From a virus: a stretch of DNA of 23,596 nt. The translations under genes and the position numbers were made by a program. Positions 13,436 to 20,907 of the stretch are shown piece after piece (within the stretch, counting starts at the first letter, position 1; each line of letters starts with the position of its first letter). The notes under the pieces are model-generated. The model saw only the letters and a program-made list of their open reading frames with translations. It was not told the origin of the DNA and made no database searches. The DNA lies in the IMG/VR virus record IMGVR_UViG_3300037191_001000, positions 1-23,596 of that record, one strand, 5' to 3'.

Positions 13436-13460
13436 CACACCCTTGCAACCCTGATATACT
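13432..13460 (+). promoter_or_regulatory. Strong sigma70 promoter before the SSB-like gene
   Basis: Consensus TTGACA (13432-13437), a 17-nt spacer and TATACT (13455-13460) lie 30 bp before the ATG at 13491, overlapping the end of the polymerase gene. GAGAGAG provides the ribosome site. An extra dose of this gene's transcript fits a protein needed in high amounts. Confidence 0.85.
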
Positions 13461-13490
13461 ATTAGTAGATAACAACAGAGAGAGATTACT

Positions 13491-14099
13491 ATGGCACTAA
13501 CACGACGCTCAACACCCTCCAAGAATGCTGGTTATACCCCTGTCGAGAACCTTGAGCCACGAGACTACGATATGCGTCTGGTCTACGTAGCTGACTTAGG
13601 TGTCCAAGAGGGCATGATTTACAAGGGTACTCAGAAGCCTGACTCTCAGCAGATTTGCCTAGGATTCGAGGTCATTGGGGAGACAGTGGCTATCAATGAC
13701 GAGGAGTGGCCGAGGATTCTGTGGGCTAAGCCGTTTAACATCTTCCGTAACATGACCAGCCTTGGTAACGAGCTGAAGATGTACAAGTTGTTCAACCCCG
13801 GGGCTGACGAGAACACTACTCCTGACTGGGAGGCTCAGCTTCGTAAGCCTTGCGTGGGTACGGTAACTAACACCGAAAAGGATGGTAATGTCTACGACAA
13901 TATCTCAGGGCTTATGCCTATGCCTGCCAAGTACCAGGCTGACGTGGAGCAAGCGACCACCAACCCCTGCATTGGTGATGCTGATGACCCTGATAACCGC
14001 TGCAACTTGGCGCTATTTGGCCTAGCTAAGTACGTCTTTGACAAGCGACTCGGGCAAGTCGAGGCTAGTGGTGTTACCGATGACGATGTAGCGTTCTAA
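13491..14099 (+). CDS. Probable ssDNA-binding protein, 202 residues
   Basis: The protein has an OB-fold-like beta pattern (MRLVYVADLG, IYKGTQKP, QICLGFEVIGE) and ends in DDDVAF, the acidic-plus-Phe tail seen in SSBs (E. coli SSB ends DDDIPF; T7 gp2.5 also ends in an acidic-plus-Phe tail). That tail recruits partner proteins. Its own strong promoter and position between polymerase and 5'-3' exonuclease support the role. Family-level identity is by these features only; the sequence core is not plainly T7 gp2.5. Confidence 0.7.
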   Translation: MALTRRSTPSKNAGYTPVENLEPRDYDMRLVYVADLGVQEGMIYKGTQKPDSQQICLGFEVIGETVAINDEEWPRILWAKPFNIFRNMTSLGNELKMYKLFNPGADENTTPDWEAQLRKPCVGTVTNTEKDGNVYDNISGLMPMPAKYQADVEQATTNPCIGDADDPDNRCNLALFGLAKYVFDKRLGQVEASGVTDDDVAF

Positions 14100-14102
14100 G
14101 GG

Positions 14103-15002
14103 ATGCCCCTTAAACGCAGAGGACCTGAGGTGCCACAGGGAAAAGTGGCCCTCATAGACGGGGACATCGTGCGGTACCAAGCCGCAGCGGTGTCTGATTC
14201 AGTTTCGTACCATCACCCTGAACGGACTCAAGTAACGTGTCATTACAAGAAGGACATGATTCAGTACTGCCAGCAAGAGGACCTGGACCTGACCATCGAT
14301 TTGATTAAGACCATTACCCCTGAGCCCGTAGAGTTCTGCCTGCACACCATCAAGATGATGATTGAGAGTATAACCCTTGGTGCAGGGTGTACGTCGGCAA
14401 GGGTGTTTCTAACTGGCAAGGGTAACTACAGGGAGACTCTTGCAGTCACGTATCCCTACAAGGGCAACCGTGACAACACCGCTAAGCCCACTCACTTCGA
14501 TGCAGCAGGAGATTACTTGAAGGACCGCTTTAATGCCGAGACCATCGACGGGTGTGAAGCTGACGATGCCCTCGGGTACGAGAGTATGCTTGACCCGAAA
14601 GGTACTGTCCTGTGTACGACTGACAAGGACTTGCTTATGATTCCAGGGTGGCATTACTCTTGGAGTTCTACGGCAGAGAAGATGAAGTACTTTGATTATC
14701 CCCACAACAAACCGTTTGAGATTGACTTGTACAATGCAGATAAGTGGTTTTACTTGCAACTTTTAATGGGGGATAAAACTGTTGATAACATCTACGGCAT
14801 ACACGGCATTGGTCTTGCAAGGGCTATGAAACTTCTTGAAGATGACGGTATAGTCGAGCACCCTAGGATACTCAAGGAGTGGTACAGTACTGTAGCAGGG
14901 GCCTACGAGCAAGCTGGCCTTGGTCATGACTTCCTGGTTGAGAATGCACACCTGCTCTGGATGCAGCGAGAGAAGGGTAAATTGTGGGAGGTACCTGTAT
15001 GA
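14103..15002 (+). CDS. T7 gp6-like 5'-3' exonuclease (FEN family)
   Basis: The FEN/PIN-like acidic residues are clear: VALIDGD near the N-terminus, CEADDALG and TTDKDLLM in the middle, then MGDKTVDNIYGIHGIGLARAMKLL (helix-hairpin-helix DNA-binding motif). Enzymes of this type remove RNA primers and degrade duplex ends. The ATG at 14103 is only 2 nt from AAGGG, whereas the in-frame GTG at 14130 has AGAGGA at 6 nt, so the protein may start MPQGKVALID and have 290 residues. The next gene starts in its stop (ATGA). Confidence 0.9.
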   Translation: MPLKRRGPEVPQGKVALIDGDIVRYQAAAVSDSVSYHHPERTQVTCHYKKDMIQYCQQEDLDLTIDLIKTITPEPVEFCLHTIKMMIESITLGAGCTSARVFLTGKGNYRETLAVTYPYKGNRDNTAKPTHFDAAGDYLKDRFNAETIDGCEADDALGYESMLDPKGTVLCTTDKDLLMIPGWHYSWSSTAEKMKYFDYPHNKPFEIDLYNADKWFYLQLLMGDKTVDNIYGIHGIGLARAMKLLEDDGIVEHPRILKEWYSTVAGAYEQAGLGHDFLVENAHLLWMQREKGKLWEVPV

Positions 15003-15226
15003 GCAGGGACCCTAGCAGCGCACACTACGACGCAGGGGGCATAGAGGCTCTTGCTGTCATCGAGGCTAAGCTGACCCCTGAGCAATACAAAGGGTACCTT
15101 CTTGGTAACCTCCTTAAGTACTCGCTTCGGTACAACTTCAAGGGTAGCCAAGACGGAGATGCCCGTAAGGCTGCGTACTATGCCTCTTGGTTAGAAGGGC
15201 TTCCCCGGGGGGTAGCAGATGACTAA
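14999..15226 (+). CDS. DUF3310-like small protein, 75 residues
   Basis: GGGAGG lies 7 nt from the ATG at 14999, which overlaps the exonuclease stop. The pattern HYDAGGIEAL...YLLGNLLKYSLRY...ARKAAYYASWLEGL is that of DUF3310 (SaV-like) proteins, found in many phage replication clusters and often annotated as nucleotide kinase without proof. No Walker motif is visible here. Confidence 0.8.
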   Translation: MSRDPSSAHYDAGGIEALAVIEAKLTPEQYKGYLLGNLLKYSLRYNFKGSQDGDARKAAYYASWLEGLPRGVADD

Positions 15227-15638
15227 ACGCCGCTGGACACGCCCAGACTCTAGGGGTAAGCCCCCGAAACCGTACCGGTCATGGCTAGAGCACGACTTAC
15301 ACACAGGGCCCCTTAAACGGCTAGACTTTGAACCGGCAGAGATACGCCTTGACTACATAACCCCGGCGTTTTACATACCGGACTTTGTTAACCACAAGAA
15401 GATGCTCATCATCGAGTCTAAGGGGCGCTTCGAGGACACAAGAGAAGCTGCGAAGTATGTTCACATCAGGAAATGTAACCCCTTATGGACGCTTGTATTT
15501 GTCTTTTCAAGGCCAACCTTGGCTATGCCCGGGGCGAAGCGACGAGCAAACGGTACCAAGTACACACACGCCGAATGGGCTACGAAGAATGGGTTTGATT
15601 GGTCGTGTCCTAAGACTATTAAGAAGGAGTGGCTATGA
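15219..15638 (+). CDS. Endonuclease I, T7 gp3-like Holliday junction resolvase
   Basis: The PD-(D/E)xK core is complete: E24, YIPDF (D55), IIESKGRF (E66 and K68), closely matching T7 gp3 (E20, D55, E65, K67). The enzyme cuts branched DNA, clearing junctions before packaging and breaking host DNA. Length 139 against 149 in T7. Overlaps its neighbours by 8 and 4 bp. Confidence 0.93.
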   Translation: MTKRRWTRPDSRGKPPKPYRSWLEHDLHTGPLKRLDFEPAEIRLDYITPAFYIPDFVNHKKMLIIESKGRFEDTREAAKYVHIRKCNPLWTLVFVFSRPTLAMPGAKRRANGTKYTHAEWATKNGFDWSCPKTIKKEWL

Positions 15639-15817
15639 ATACCCTAGAGAGTGACCCCGCGTTTATTTTCTTACGTGCAAAAATAGATTTTATATGTGGG
15701 CAGATAGACCAGTTGCCTAGTCCCGTAGACCCCGCCATTATCGATGAACTTAGGAATAACTTTGGTAAGCTAAGGGCTATCAGAGAGTGGCATGAAAAGA
15801 AGAAGGTGCAGATATGA
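15635..15817 (+). CDS. Small helical protein, 60 residues
   Basis: AAGGAG is 5 nt from the ATG, and ATGA couples it to the previous stop and again to the next gene. Contains two helical stretches (FIFLRAKIDFICGQIDQL and the C-terminal FGKLRAIREWHEKKKVQI). No family recognised. Confidence 0.65.
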   Translation: MNTLESDPAFIFLRAKIDFICGQIDQLPSPVDPAIIDELRNNFGKLRAIREWHEKKKVQI

Positions 15818-16089
15818 AGACACTCTTAACCCTGGCCCTCGTGGCCACCCTAGCTGGTTGTAGTAACCTTCCAGAAGCAGATGCTCAGGTTCGTTTGTCT
15901 GCGGTTACAGGTGAAGTTGGTAACTTTATCTCCAAGCTGGTTTACCCTGCCGGGGGTACGGCATCGAGCTGTGTCTTGTCTGTCGTTGGTACACTACCTT
16001 CTAACATACAAGCCTCTATGGAACAAGGTACGTGTAGGGCTGTTATCAACGAAGAGAAAGCTGTTGATTATAAAGATCTTGTACCGTGA
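15814..16089 (+). CDS. Small outer-membrane lipoprotein, 91 residues
   Basis: A lipoprotein signal peptide is evident: MKTLLTLALVATLAGC with lipobox L13-A14-G15-C16. Residue +2 is Ser, which favours sorting to the outer membrane. The mature protein has two further Cys (SSC, GTC). It lies in the replication cluster, not by lysis genes, so it is unlikely to be the usual o-spanin. Superinfection exclusion is a plausible role, as known for some phage lipoproteins, but is inference. Confidence 0.75.
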   Translation: MKTLLTLALVATLAGCSNLPEADAQVRLSAVTGEVGNFISKLVYPAGGTASSCVLSVVGTLPSNIQASMEQGTCRAVINEEKAVDYKDLVP

Positions 16090-16277
16090 GCCTGACCCCC
16101 GAAGAAAAGATTGAACTCGTGGCTGACCGCTACGACCCTGACTTACTTGTTGACCTGCTTGAGCTGACGTCGGAGGGTATTCTTAGGGCTTTCCCCGAGG
16201 AGTTCCGAGGGGTTTGGCATAAATTTTCAGACATTGAACTAGACATAGAGGAGTTACGTGATGCCGACACACAATGA
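16086..16277 (+). CDS. Small acidic protein, 63 residues
   Basis: The GTG start overlaps the lipoprotein stop. The protein is very acidic and helical (LTPEEKIELVADRYDPDLLVDLLELTSEGIL...). No family recognised. AGAGGAG inside its 3' end is the ribosome site of the next gene. Confidence 0.65.
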   Translation: MSLTPEEKIELVADRYDPDLLVDLLELTSEGILRAFPEEFRGVWHKFSDIELDIEELRDADTQ

Positions 16278-16569
16278 TATCGATCGATTTATAGGTACTA
16301 CTGTCTACAGTGTACGTAACACCCCCGTAGTGGACCCGGGGGTGAGACCGACGACAGCTACCGCTTCAACTGAGGCAATCGCCACTGATATTCTCCTTGC
16401 CGTCGGCGCTATCTCCTCCCCATTGACACAGATGAACACTTCTTGGGAGTTACGTACTGCCCTCAATCACCTTAAGTTATTCTGTGACAACCACCCCAAG
16501 GATATTACCGAAGACCAATACGAGGCAGCCCTTGACTTTCTTAAGGTTCGTGCGGACATGTTATCTTGA
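16261..16569 (+). CDS. Hypothetical protein, 102 residues
   Basis: The ATG at 16261 has AGAGGAG at 7 nt and overlaps the previous gene by 17 bp. A Thr/Val-rich N-terminal part (TTVYSVRNTPVVDPG) is followed by a helical part (LRTALNHLKLFCDNHPKDI). No motif assigned. It runs directly into the reductase gene. Confidence 0.65.
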   Translation: MPTHNDIDRFIGTTVYSVRNTPVVDPGVRPTTATASTEAIATDILLAVGAISSPLTQMNTSWELRTALNHLKLFCDNHPKDITEDQYEAALDFLKVRADMLS

Positions 16570-18221
16570 AAGATATCTTCCGTAACTCATTCAGCCGTAA
16601 CATTTTTCATAACAAATATGCACAGGGACCTAATGACACATTACACAACCTTGCGATACGACTTGTCGATGACGTATGCGGAACGGCAGGCGGTACTACG
16701 ACACCTATACTCAGCGAATCAGAGCGTGGATACCTTGTTGAACTCATCGCCACTCTTAAATTTATCCCGGGGGGTCGATACCTCTACTACGCAGGGCGAC
16801 CCCTTCACTTCTGGAACAACTGCTACCTTCTCCGGGCCGAAGAAGACACCCGAGAAGAGTGGGCCGCTGTAACAGGGCGCTCTATGTCTGCCTTGATGTC
16901 AGGGGGTGGCATCGGTGTTGACTACAGCCGTCTACGGGCATCAGGGAGGCAACTAAAGCGTACAGGGGGTACAGCTTCAGGGCCTATCCCTCTTATGTAC
17001 GCTATCAACGAGGTAGGGCGCAACGTCATGCAAGGGGGCAGCCGACGCTCAGCTATTTATGCGTCACTAAACTGGCAACACGACGACATAGAGAGTTTTC
17101 TTGTCGCTAAAGATTGGCAGAACCAGAAGATTCACGAGGGCTATTCAGTTTGGGACGCCAAGAACGACAACTTTAACTTCCATGCACCCCTGGACATGAC
17201 TAATATCTCGGTTAATTATGACGATGCTTGGGGCTTCGACCCTAACGCAGAGGTATTCAAGTCTAACGTACGGCAGGCTATGATGACAGGGGAACCAGGG
17301 TTCAGTTTTAACTTCGGGGAGAAAGAGAATGAGACGCTTCGTAATGCTTGTACAGAGGTTACAAGTGAAGATGATTCTGACGTATGCAATCTCGGTAGCG
17401 TTAATTTTGGAGCTATTGAGAGTCTGGACGAACTCAAAGACATTGTTGCTGTTGCCTCCAAATTTCTTGTATGTGGGACAGTACGTGCAGATTTACCGTA
17501 CGAAAAAGTTAAGGCTGTTAGGGAAAAGAACCGACGACTTGGACTGGGAGCCATGGGACTCCACGAGTGGCTCTTAAAGCGGGGGGAGCGGTATGAGGTT
17601 ACGCCGGAACTCCACGATTGGCTTAAAGTCTATAAGGACGTGTCTGAAGATCGCGCTAACGAGCACTGCGATAGGCTTTACCTTAGTCGTCCTGTCGCTT
17701 ACAGGGCTATCGCTCCCACTGGTTCCATTGGCATTCTTGCTGGTACCACAACTGGCATTGAACCTCTGTTTGCTGTGGCTTATAAGCGACGCTATCTTGT
17801 TGATGGAACTCGATGGAAATACGAATACGTAGTTGACTCCACCGCAGGGCAACTGATTGATGAGTTAGGTACTGACCCAGAGACTATTGAGACAGCCTTG
17901 AGCCTAGCATCTGACCCTGAACGACGGATTAAATTCCAAGCTGACGTACAGGACTACGTGGATATGTCAATCAGCTCCACTATTAACCTGCCCCCTTGGG
18001 GTTCTAAGGATAACAATGAAGACCTTGTTGATGGATTTGCTAGTATTCTTGCATCGTATGCCCCTCGACTACGTGGGTTTACTTGCTACCCTGATGGTTC
18101 CAGGGGTGGTCAACCCTTGACTGCAATACCTTACGAGGAAGCCATGAGGCACAAGGGGGTTATCTTCGAGGAGAATGATATCTGCTTAATAGCTGGCAAA
18201 GGGGGTGTCTGTGGAGAGTGA
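16566..18221 (+). CDS. Class II-type ribonucleotide reductase, 551 residues
   Basis: The barrel signatures are present: NNCYLL (first redox Cys), a Gly-rich MSGGGIGVDYSRLR, NACTEV (N-x-C-x-E active site with the radical Cys), VCNLGSVN (second redox Cys) and APTGSIGILAGTTTGIEP. The C-terminus has CLIAGKGGVC, a probable redox relay. No ATP cone and no small-subunit gene is visible, which fits a cobalamin-dependent class II enzyme that reduces ribonucleotides for phage DNA synthesis. The start is TTG overlapping the previous stop. Class II assignment is by pattern and context. Confidence 0.85.
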   Translation: MKDIFRNSFSRNIFHNKYAQGPNDTLHNLAIRLVDDVCGTAGGTTTPILSESERGYLVELIATLKFIPGGRYLYYAGRPLHFWNNCYLLRAEEDTREEWAAVTGRSMSALMSGGGIGVDYSRLRASGRQLKRTGGTASGPIPLMYAINEVGRNVMQGGSRRSAIYASLNWQHDDIESFLVAKDWQNQKIHEGYSVWDAKNDNFNFHAPLDMTNISVNYDDAWGFDPNAEVFKSNVRQAMMTGEPGFSFNFGEKENETLRNACTEVTSEDDSDVCNLGSVNFGAIESLDELKDIVAVASKFLVCGTVRADLPYEKVKAVREKNRRLGLGAMGLHEWLLKRGERYEVTPELHDWLKVYKDVSEDRANEHCDRLYLSRPVAYRAIAPTGSIGILAGTTTGIEPLFAVAYKRRYLVDGTRWKYEYVVDSTAGQLIDELGTDPETIETALSLASDPERRIKFQADVQDYVDMSISSTINLPPWGSKDNNEDLVDGFASILASYAPRLRGFTCYPDGSRGGQPLTAIPYEEAMRHKGVIFEENDICLIAGKGGVCGE

Positions 18222-18420
18222 CGACCAACTAAAACACTTGACTCGTAATGCCGTACAGTGCTTGAACTGCCTCGACATCATAGAGAGTACAAGCGTACAT
18301 CATTTTAGAGCTTGCGCTTGTGGCTCTGTTCACGTCGATGGAGGGTTAGAGTATCTTCGCAGGGGGTGGCAGGGGATGAACCCTGAGTTTTGCTACAAGG
18401 AGTTATCTACTTATGAGTAA
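18211..18420 (+). CDS. DUF7695-like small zinc-ribbon protein, 69 residues
   Basis: The segment NAVQCLNCLDIIES...CACGSVHVDGGLEYLRRG matches a common short phage protein with two Cys pairs and a VDGG motif, function unknown. The GTG at 18211 has AAAGGGG at about 6 nt; another GTG at 18205 is too near. It overlaps the reductase stop by 11 bp and the next small gene by 8 bp. Confidence 0.75.
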   Translation: MESDDQLKHLTRNAVQCLNCLDIIESTSVHHFRACACGSVHVDGGLEYLRRGWQGMNPEFCYKELSTYE

Positions 18421-18481
18421 ACTCATCATAGTACTATGCCTCATAGCCCTTGTAACCTGGACATTCTTTATCCATGGATAA
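18413..18481 (+). CDS. Single-span membrane peptide, 22 residues
   Basis: The frame MSKLIIVLCLIALVTWTFFIHG is hydrophobic over almost its whole length, enough for one membrane span. AAGGAG (18398-18403) is 9 nt from the ATG. It overlaps both neighbours in different frames, which fits the compact style here. Its function is unknown; a regulatory or toxic micro-membrane protein is possible. Confidence 0.45.
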   Translation: MSKLIIVLCLIALVTWTFFIHG

Positions 18482-19013
18482 CTTTGTAAAGATAAACTCT
18501 AGGGCTGATACGGAATCCCTGTTGCACCTGCTTTCCCTTAACCCTAAGGCATGGGGGGATATAACTGTACGCCAGAACCAAGAAGGGTCCCCGCATCACG
18601 ACACTGAATGTATCGTCTTACGAGGACCCTTGGAACTGACCCAGGCTTCTATGCAAGAGTCTATTGCGGTAAAGGATTACCCCCGTATGCAGACCTTCAT
18701 GCTCGGGGCTTCGAGGATAGTCTTTCCTTTGCTTGATACCCTTGACCCTAAAGATCTAGGCAGGGTCATGATTGTCAAGCTTAACCCGGGGGGTCATATC
18801 GATGAGCATACGGACGAAGGTCTTTACGCAAGGTCTTATGTGCGGTACCATGTGGTACTGTCTTCAGAGGAGGGTAACCTGTTTCACTGCGGACAGGATT
18901 CTCTTCACATGGAGCCGAAGAGCGTGTGGTGGTTCAATCATCAGAAGCCACACAGCGTCGACAACCATAGTGTTTCCCCCCGAGTACACTTGGTCATAGA
19001 CATGATGTTTTAG
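18474..19013 (+). CDS. Asp/Asn beta-hydroxylase-like 2-oxoglutarate oxygenase, 179 residues
   Basis: A double-stranded beta-helix core carries the iron triad H112-x-D114 (DEHTDEG) and H160 (KPHSVDN), with R170 (SPRVHL) as the expected 2-oxoglutarate ligand. LNPGGHIDEHTD and VWWFNHQKPHSV match the aspartyl/asparaginyl beta-hydroxylase family. Substrate in a phage is unknown: host or phage protein side chains, or a small molecule. It is the last plus-strand gene and converges with the minus strand, overlapping the stop codon there by 4 bp. Confidence 0.8.
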   Translation: MDNFVKINSRADTESLLHLLSLNPKAWGDITVRQNQEGSPHHDTECIVLRGPLELTQASMQESIAVKDYPRMQTFMLGASRIVFPLLDTLDPKDLGRVMIVKLNPGGHIDEHTDEGLYARSYVRYHVVLSSEEGNLFHCGQDSLHMEPKSVWWFNHQKPHSVDNHSVSPRVHLVIDMMF

Positions 19014-19309
19014 TTTTCGGGCTTGAGTGATTTTATATGAGTCTCTATCCGGGCTATGCTGACAACGATATCGAGTAGTCGTTCGTCAGTAGTAGCCCGG
19101 GCTTTTTCCCTCCGTTCCTCCTGTTGTTGAAACATAGCTCTAGTCTCGGTGTAAGCTTTGTTGAGGTCCTCTTTATGGGTGACCTCCAATAGCTGTATCT
19201 TTGCAGTGTTTCTTTTCACATCGGTCTTTATCCCGTTGAAGATCCAAGCTAATAGCCCTGCTACTATGCCCATTAAACCCCACGCAGCATCCTTGATAAG
19301 ATTTTCCAT
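19010..19309 (-). CDS. Membrane-anchored coiled-coil protein, 99 residues
   Basis: A single hydrophobic segment lies near residues 8-27 (AAWGLMGIVAGLLAWIFNGI), followed by KTDVKR and then a long charged helix with coiled-coil character. This is the shape of a holin or spanin-like lysis protein, or of a virion-associated membrane protein; the family is not fixed. It follows the muralytic virion gene on the same strand. No good ribosome site precedes the ATG. The terminator for the plus strand is encoded within its C-terminal half. Confidence 0.6.
   Translation of the reverse strand: MENLIKDAAWGLMGIVAGLLAWIFNGIKTDVKRNTAKIQLLEVTHKEDLNKAYTETRAMFQQQEERREKARATTDERLLDIVVSIARIETHIKSLKPEN
19049..19107 (+). 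terminator. Large plus-strand terminator inside a minus-strand gene
   Basis: CCGGGCTA (19049-19056) pairs with TAGCCCGG (19093-19100). Inside, CTGAC/GTCAG and AACGA/TCGTT extend the stem to about 18 bp with a small internal loop and one bulge, loop TATCGAGTAG. A TTTTT tract (19103-19107) follows only on the plus strand. It lies about 36 nt past the end of the last plus-strand gene. Confidence 0.75.
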
Positions 19310-19346
19310 AATATCTATCGCACTCTAGGTGGAGTATAGGTTGTGT

Positions 19347-20900
19347 TCAAAGCGACCCTTTTTTATTTTGGCCACTTACTTCCTTTATGTAATTCCAAGC
19401 GGTTTCCAAAGCATCGAGGACAGTCTTGTCAGCGTTTTTCACTAATTCCATTAAGTCAAAATCCCCTCTTAACTCGGAACCTGTAGGCCCCCTTGCATTT
19501 GAATCGATGAGGTGGCTTATTAACGCTTTAGCTCCCAAGTGTTTCCCGGAAGAAAACAAAGGATTTGCTCTGCTTGCTTTTTCAAGACCTTCAGTGGAGT
19601 TTGTTTCTCTTCTTTTTGGAGGAGGGGACAAAAGATTAGTAGGCTCTCCCCTCGAAACGTCATTCATATTCAGGGGTATATCTGCCTCTTCTTTTACGGG
19701 AACAGGCGCAGAGCCCTCTTCGGGTGTAAAGTCTTCCCCGGGCGCTGTCTCTTTCTCAAGTTCGACCATGCGATTTTCCCACCCCTTTTTGAATTCCTTT
19801 TGCGAGGGGTTATTTTTAATAATCCTTTCGTAGTTCTTGCGGCGAGCAGCGATATACTTCTTTACCAATTCATCTTCGTCCTCCTCCATTATAGCTTCGA
19901 TGGTTTTAGGGCCCATTTTTCCGTCGACAGTTACTCTAAGAAGTTTTTGTAAATCTTTAACAGCTCTAGAAACCCCGCTGTTTACTCCGTAGTCTAAAAC
20001 TAACTTCGCAATCTTTGCAGGTAGTTGGTCGCCTTTGATCGGCTCATAGTAATTTTTGTAGTATATGGCTTGGGCACCTTCCCATGTAAGATTTTTTATA
20101 TCCACGTCGGGGAATGCTCTTTGAGAGATACCGAATTTAGTCTTACCACCTTTGTCTGTAGGGTTATCAACAAAACCCCCCTCGGCCACTTTTAGACTTT
20201 TCATGAACGTCTTGAACTGTTCACTTTGTTCAGGACGCGGGTTAGCAGCTTTCCCCAGGGCAAAGTACTCTTGCATATTAATTCCATCAGTATTGCCAGA
20301 GATATCCTCGGGGTCTAGAATCAACCTTGAAGCCTCAGGGACACCCCCGAGGTAAGCTGCCATAAGGTACCCAGAGAGGTTCGAGGGGTCCATACCCTTT
20401 GTATTGGACGTGTCGATGTTATTGAATAACTTGACAGCGGACGCGTCTTGTGCTTCTTTGTCAGTCAGCCAGGAGTCTTTGCCCCCCTCGAAAGCCCAGT
20501 TATCAGGGTTAGTCACGTATGCCTTCTGGCCACCGGGGTATCCTGAAGCCTTCCACTCCTTGAACTTGTCTGGGTCCATGTCGCCGGTATTTGCTAGCTC
20601 CTCGGCACTAAGCCGATACCCTCCGATGAACCCGTTACTGTTACCAGTATGGGCGTAGTTGTCCGAGGATTCTCTATCCCGTAGGGTCTTAAGCAGGGCA
20701 CCTGTCTGAGTGTCGTCTAGTCCGGTTACCTTACCTAAGCGCGGATTTCTGCGGGGGATTGTTACTGGTTCTTCTCCGGGTGGTGAGTCGTCCCACTTTA
20801 CATCGGGGTACGCCTGTGAGTATACTGCTTGGATTTCCTCCCAGGGGGTGCCCTCGGGGACGTTCTGTAGGATTTTGCCATTCGGCATTCTAATATTCAT
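19347..20900 (-). CDS. Virion protein with two muralytic domains (SLT-like and GH108)
   Basis: The ATG at 20900 gives 517 residues. Residues 1-35 (MNIRMPNGKILQNVPEGTPWEEI) are a short domain common in phage internal virion proteins. Residues about 70-215 (RDRESSDNYAHTGNSNGFIGGYRLSAEEL) resemble lytic transglycosylase folds with candidate E77. Residues about 228-340 are a GH108 muramidase: AEGGFVDNPTDKGGKTKFGIS (catalytic E240), then NSGVSRAVKDLQKLLRVTVDGKMGPKT, the associated peptidoglycan-binding part. It probably opens the cell wall during DNA entry, like T7 gp16. The C-terminal 150 residues are low-complexity and charged. Confidence 0.85.
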   Translation of the reverse strand: MNIRMPNGKILQNVPEGTPWEEIQAVYSQAYPDVKWDDSPPGEEPVTIPRRNPRLGKVTGLDDTQTGALLKTLRDRESSDNYAHTGNSNGFIGGYRLSAEELANTGDMDPDKFKEWKASGYPGGQKAYVTNPDNWAFEGGKDSWLTDKEAQDASAVKLFNNIDTSNTKGMDPSNLSGYLMAAYLGGVPEASRLILDPEDISGNTDGINMQEYFALGKAANPRPEQSEQFKTFMKSLKVAEGGFVDNPTDKGGKTKFGISQRAFPDVDIKNLTWEGAQAIYYKNYYEPIKGDQLPAKIAKLVLDYGVNSGVSRAVKDLQKLLRVTVDGKMGPKTIEAIMEEDEDELVKKYIAARRKNYERIIKNNPSQKEFKKGWENRMVELEKETAPGEDFTPEEGSAPVPVKEEADIPLNMNDVSRGEPTNLLSPPPKRRETNSTEGLEKASRANPLFSSGKHLGAKALISHLIDSNARGPTGSELRGDFDLMELVKNADKTVLDALETAWNYIKEVSGQNKKGSL

Positions 20901-20907
20901 TGAGTGC

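Noticed and set aside
19333-19338. Minus-strand TATACT as promoter for the 99-residue gene
   Set aside because: The -35 position (AAAGGG) does not match.
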